Below, in pieces: positions 59,577 to 64,000 of a stretch of DNA of 64,000 nucleotides. The stretch is taken from assembly GCF_019649055.1 (NCBI RefSeq), contig NW_026570287.1, forward strand, positions 124,001-188,000. Direction: 5' to 3'. The position numbers were made by a program, and so were the translations under genes. The stretch comes from Paramacrobiotus metropolitanus. Lineage: Eukaryota; Tardigrada; Eutardigrada; Parachela; Macrobiotidae. Positions within the stretch are counted from its first letter, which is position 1, and each line of letters opens with the position of its first letter. Below the pieces are notes generated by a model, which saw only the letters and a program-made list of their open reading frames with translations, was not told the origin of the DNA and did not search any database.

Positions 59577-62111
59577 ATGTCGGAAGGACGCATGCAGAGC
59601 CGCGGTGGTCGCGGTGGTTTCCGTGGAAATTTTCGTGGCGGACGCGGCGGTGGTGGCGGCGGCTTCCGGGGTCGCGGTGGAGGGGGTGATCGAGGAGGCT
59701 TCCGTGGGGGATTCCGCGGTGGCCGGGGAGGCTTTGGGGGTGGTGATCGTGGCCGATCCGGGGATCGCGGTGGCCGTGGTTTCGGTGGGGGATTCAGAGG
59801 AGGTCGCGGAGGCTTCAACAAGAGTCCGCGCGATCAGTCCGGTGATTCCGGCGAGAAGAAGCGCGTGCGCTTTGATTTGAACAATAACGAGAGCGGCAGT
59901 GAGGATGAGGAAATGGAAACCATGCCCGTTGAGAAGAAAACCCCTGTTCAGAAGGAGAAAGGTTCTCCGCAGCGCAACGCTGATTCCGGACAGAAAGCAG
60001 CCAAAGAGGCGAAAGCTCCGGTAGTTAAAGCTGTTGAAAACGGTGAAAAAGCTGCGACAGCCGACGGAGAAGGCAAAAAGAAAAAGAAGAACAAGAATAA
60101 AAACAAGAACAAGAATGCCGAAAATTCGGGTAAGTTGCACGCCAGTGTTTGAATTTTAAGTTGTTTTTGAATTTATATCTTGCATGAGAACTTTTCATTC
60201 GCTTAGGTGATACTAAACAGGCAGCAAAGCCTGTCGAAACCGCGAAGCCTGCTCAACAAGCGAAGAGTCCAGAAAAGAAAACCCCATCGCCTCAGAAAGA
60301 AAAAGAGCCCGTGAAGCAGCAGAAACCTGCCGCAAAACCGACACCTTCCGAGACATCGGCCGAGCCGAAACCAGGCTCAAAACGGCCCGCATCCGATGTG
60401 GATGACACTAAGGATCGCTTGAGTAAGTGCAGTGAAAGCACGAAACGTGAACACCTCGCCTTTTTGAGTTACGAAATTTTCATGGAATTATTTTTCAGCT
60501 TTCAAAGCCAATCGACAGTTGTTCTTGAAGAATCTGCCCCATGGAGTAACGGTCGATGATATTAAAGCTCTTGTGCCAGATTCATTGTCCGCCCGTGTTG
60601 TTGATAGGAAGGAAGGCTTATGGTAGGTTTTCGGAAAAAGTTCTCCTTGTTTGTCCTCTGCGTCACCAAAATTTCGTTCTTTGCGTCACAAAAATTTATC
60701 TTCATTTTTGATGGGGGAAGTTTTTGATGCGCTAATTTAGGTATTTACGATTTAGAATAATAATTTTAATGTGTTGCAGTTATGCGTTTGTTGAATTTCC
60801 CTCGGAAGGTCAGGCCGAGAAGTACCACGATATCCTGAAAAAGAAGAACACACTGAAAGGACAAACGTTTATCGTGGATTACTGCGGAATGAAGAGTGAA
60901 TACCAAAAACGAGAACCCGGAATCCGTGAAAGTATGTGAAGATGATTAAGTACATGGTTATCACAGTTTATTCGAGTGCGTTGCTTCATCTAGAACCTCA
61001 AGAAGATCCCTTGAAGTTATACGTCGGCGGTCTGAAGGCTGACACCTCCATGGACGATATTCGCAAGGCGTTCCCCAAAGCCATCGACATTGCTAAGCCA
61101 ACCCGTAATAAGCGAAAGAAGCAGACTGCGTCGTACGTATTCTTCTGTGGATCAATGCATGGCGCAGCTTTGATTTACTAATTTGGTTTGTCTTGTTGCA
61201 GTTATGCGTTTGTGAACTTCGCTAATGCCCAGGATGCCGATGCTGCCTTCAAGTCTAGCAAAACTTTGATGATTGATGGTAACCGCGTTACGGTATTGCA
61301 CGCGTGGAAATCAGTCGCCAAGAAGGCCGAAAAGGCCGGCGAGAAGAAGGACAAATCCGCAGCATCGGAGCAACCGGCCGCTAAGAAGCAGAAGACGGAA
61401 ACCGGTGCTAAAGCGAAGCCCGCTCCAGCCAAAGAGGATTCCGATGAGGAGGACGATGATGAAGAGGTCCGTTTTTTTTGCCACGCAGTAATTTGTTTGT
61501 TTTACTAAAATCGGTGATGATTTGCAGGATGATGAAGACGAAAGCGGTGAAGACGATGAAATCAGTGCAAAATTAAGAAAAGCTCTCCAAGGCGGAGAAG
61601 ATGATGAGTCTGAAGATGACGATGAAGACGATGACGAGGATGAAGATGAAGTTCCCACAAAGAAAGCGAAAACCGCGGCCGTACCTGCCAGTGCGGCTGC
61701 TGCCAAACAATCTCAGAATAAGCAGACTGTCCCGGCGAAAGGTGGTGATGCCAAAGCCGATAAGGGCAAACCTGTACAGCCCGTGAAGCCTCTCGTCAAG
61801 GGTGACAAACTGAAGAATTCCAAACCTCAGAAGCTAACGACCAACATCGCCGATGATGACGACGATGAGGAGGAGGACGAAGATGATGGTGAGTGCTTAA
61901 AACGAATGATTTCATGAACGTAGTTGTTGCTGCGGTATTGATAAAAAGAATTTGATTAGAAATCGGTTTTTCTAAATGAGAAGTTCTTGCAGATATGGGC
62001 ATGTTCATCGGCGAGGATGACGACGACGATGATGATGATGAGGAAGGGGACGATGACGATGAGGACGAGGAGGAAGGGGACGACGACGAAGAGGACGAGG
62101 ATGATGAGTGA
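59577..62111 (+). CDS. Nucleolin-like RNA-binding protein with reversed domain order
   Basis: Eight exons (59577-60129, 60207-60422, 60499-60622, 60780-60931, 60994-61132, 61202-61466, 61528-61888, 61993-62111) close to 642 residues. Residues 1-82 are an RGG/Gly-rich domain. A Lys/Ala/Pro-rich basic stretch runs to about 256. RRM1 lies at about 262-336 (RNP2 LFLKNL, RNP1 CYAFVEF) and RRM2 at about 355-428 (LYVGGL, SYAFVNF). Acidic Asp/Glu tracts with Lys/Ala spacers fill the rest and end in an almost pure Asp/Glu tail. These are the parts of nucleolin, which works in the nucleolus in rRNA transcription and pre-rRNA processing. Canonical nucleolin, yeast Nsr1 and gar2 have the acidic part first and RGG last, so the order here is reversed. 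An AATAAA signal lies at about 62293. Nucleolar function is inferred. Confidence 0.88.
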
Positions 62112-62569
62112 ACATCAGCTCTTGTTATCGTTTTATTGTTGCTACGTTTTGTGGTGTCTGCTTTTTTTGTTGTTTTACCCCCTGGATTTGATTCGGTTAA
62201 TTCCAGAGCAAGTAACAAATGCGGAAACTTTATGGCACTTGGTTGTAGTTATCAAGTAAATTTTAGAAGTTGAGTTTTGTCGATGCGTTCCTTAATAAAT
62301 CGTATTGTTAGCAGGTTCTTGCATCGTTTTCGTTGGTAGTACTTTAACGAAAGGCTTAGTACGGCTGCACCGAAGAGGGCTCTCAAATCGTTATGATTTT
62401 AATTCTGCTTGTTCATTAAGAACATGATCAATCACAAAATTGTAGTTCAGTTTAGATTTCTCACAATGTCGTGCAAACCTGTGCAGCAAAGTGTAAAATG
62501 CATAATAAGCTTTTTAAATATTGTTAGTAATGTCGTTCCTTAAACAGGAAAATTTTGATTTGGCACTTT
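62112..62569. other. Convergent 3' region of the nucleolin-like and proline-rich genes
   Basis: A 458-bp gap with the 3' UTR and AATAAA of the nucleolin-like gene. Nothing else is recognised. Confidence 0.5.
62293..62298 (+). promoter_or_regulatory. Polyadenylation signal AATAAA of the nucleolin-like gene
   Basis: AATAAA lies about 180 bp after the stop codon, in the sense orientation. Confidence 0.6.
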
Positions 62570-64000
62570 TTAAAGAATATCTGTTTCGCAAATCTGTTGC
62601 GCTGGCTCTCCGGTAGAACCATTGGACATTGTCATTGGGTGACGAAACGGTCTGGCCACTGATGTGGGCACCGCGTACAGTTCGTTCATCTTGGACATAT
62701 GTTGACGTTTAAGGTCAGTAAGGGATCCGCTCTGGGGGGTGGTGGATGGTTTGTTTACAGGGGAAGATGGACGCAATTTTTGATCACGTTGCAGCTGCTG
62801 TAATCGTGCGTATTGTTCCTATAATACAGAAATCTGTTTTATTGATTGTATTTCTACTGGTAGCGTATTACGTAATTTTTAGCTTTTCGGAACAGTGCCT
62901 TATAAAATGAGCAGTGAAAAATAGGATGAGAAAAACAGGCTGAAGCAACCGTTATAAAGGTTAAGTTAGAAAGACCGGAAAATTATTAGCCAGCAAATAG
63001 TCAGTAAAAAAAATCAATCACCGCACAAAATCGACGTAAAACGCAAAATAAAAGCAATGAAAGAAAATCCAGCGACACGAAGCAAGACACAATTATAAAG
63101 GCTAGATTAGCGAGGAAAATTAAAGACATGCCAGACATATAAAAGCGCAATAAGACAGAACATGGCTGAAGAATTAGCGAACACAAAGAAAACACTGCTT
63201 ATAACAAAGAACACACTGCTTATAACTTCCTTCTCAGTTCGGACATCCGTTACAGTACCGTATCCTTGGCCCACTTGCCATTGGGCATTCTCACCAACAG
63301 TTCACCGGTAGCCAGTTCATAACCCACCTGCAGTTGTCGTTGCTTCTTCAGCAGCTCCTGATGGCGCTCCTCCAGAATTTCCTGCCGATTACGGGGCGGC
63401 AGCGGCGGCGCCACACCGGGATCCTCCTGACCGGGTTTGGGCGGTAACGCCGGCGGCACCCGGCGTTCGCGGGATTCCGAGCGGGCATAATTGCCCTTAC
63501 TGGCCTCAAAGGCCAGAATATCACTAGCAATATCATCGATCGGAGAGCGGAGCGTGTTGCCCGGATCGGATCCCTTGCGCAGTTTGGACGTGTAATAACT
63601 GGCAATCTTGTCCTGCTGCTGCGGGGTCAAACGCTGATCCTTAATGTTAGAGGCACGCAACTCCCGTCCGAGGTTGGTGTACTCGTTGTACGATAGACTG
63701 GCATAACTCTGAAAATCTCCCGGTTCCGACATGGTCGACGTCGAGCGGCCGTAATTACTGGGCAGCGTGAAAAATCCACTGGTTTTTGTCATCGGGGAGA
63801 TGAGCGGAGATTTACTGCTGGAACGCGGTGGCGGCGCCGGGAGATTGACGTTATTCAACCACGCCGATAGACTGCGGTCGGCATCGGAGCCCTTGCGGGC
63901 CGGCGTCGACATGCCGGAACTGGCGGCGGACCGGTTGGAGAAGGGCACCGGCGAGATGGTGGTCTTCCGATCGCCGACGCCCACCTGCAGCTTGGAGATG
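62570..64000 (-). CDS. Proline-rich putative adaptor or cytoskeletal protein, 3' part only
   Basis: Two exons are visible: 63259 to the right edge (open to 64000, though a CTGCAG acceptor could start it at 63984) and 62570-62818, joined in phase 0 at KWAKDT/EQYARLQQ. The sequence is Ser/Pro-rich with SH3-ligand-like stretches (VPPALPPKPGQ, GVAPPLPPRNRQ). A charged probable helix follows (EILEERHQELLKKQRQLQ), continuing after a Gly/Leu patch into EQYARLQQLQRDQKL. The end is SNGSTGEPAQQICETDIL. A Tyr-containing SYNEYTNLGREL segment lies upstream. Such a mix suggests a signalling or cytoskeletal scaffold. I do not recognise the family; most of the protein lies outside the window. Base composition of the long exon is more GC-rich than its surroundings. 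Confidence 0.7.
62819..63258 (-). other. Intron of the proline-rich gene
   Basis: A 440-bp intron with donor GTACTG and acceptor ATTATAG. It contains a duplicated AACACTGCTTATAACA-type word near 63190-63225 and nothing else recognisable. Confidence 0.5.

Noticed and set aside
61522-62218. Ser-rich and Asp-rich frames on both strands near the end of the nucleolin-like gene
   Set aside because: GAT/GAA repeats read as Ser/Leu in other frames; only the plus-strand acidic frame joins the RRM exons.

Overview
This is animal nuclear DNA. Genes are split by mostly short GT-AG introns (about 50-500 bp), intergenic gaps are small, and every recognised protein is a metazoan orthologue. A secreted protein with cysteine modules of EGF/EB type and the compact gene spacing fit an ecdysozoan invertebrate. 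A tardigrade is my best guess, but the window does not prove it. Gene models below were built by hand from splice signals and reading-frame closure. Where I say a frame closes, exon lengths and phases sum to a whole number of codons.

Left part (1-16.5 kb): the 3'-truncated ARPC2 gene (minus) is followed by a complete, apparently young Ty3/gypsy-type LTR retrotransposon (2870-12551, minus). It has 377-bp LTRs that look identical, a GTAT target duplication, gag, pol and a third ORF in the env position. That third protein lacks any membrane segment and I do not recognise it. The element sits just upstream of an unrecognised Ser/Pro-rich gene (12763-14923, plus). A probable small type II membrane protein start lies at 16.2-16.4 kb (minus).

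Middle part (17-31.5 kb): two adjacent minus-strand genes for extracellular proteins. The first (17317-26332, 21 coding exons, 1,618 codons) is a mosaic of N-terminal Cys-rich segments, Thr-rich mucin-like stretches with small helical repeats, and C-terminal Cys-rich modules; 18 of its 20 introns are phase 1. The second (27679-30580 and further 5') is Asn/Ser/Thr-rich with about 30 N-glycosylation sequons. An intact-looking 5S rRNA gene lies at 31401-31520 (minus).

Right part (32-64 kb): a run of housekeeping genes. SZT2, the large scaffold of the KICSTOR complex in amino-acid signalling to mTORC1, covers 17 kb and has a 0.9-kb minisatellite in one intron. It is followed by RPS15 (minus), PRIM1 (plus), SRP9 (minus), Derlin-2 (plus), the RNA polymerase subunit RPB10/POLR2L (minus), and a nucleolin-like RNA-binding protein (plus) whose domains run in reverse order: RGG first, acidic tract last. 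The 3' part of a proline-rich putative adaptor protein (minus) runs off the right edge. Neighbours alternate in direction, giving divergent pairs (RPS15/PRIM1, SRP9/Derlin-2, RPB10/nucleolin-like) and convergent pairs (PRIM1/SRP9, Derlin-2/RPB10), so there is no sign of operons.
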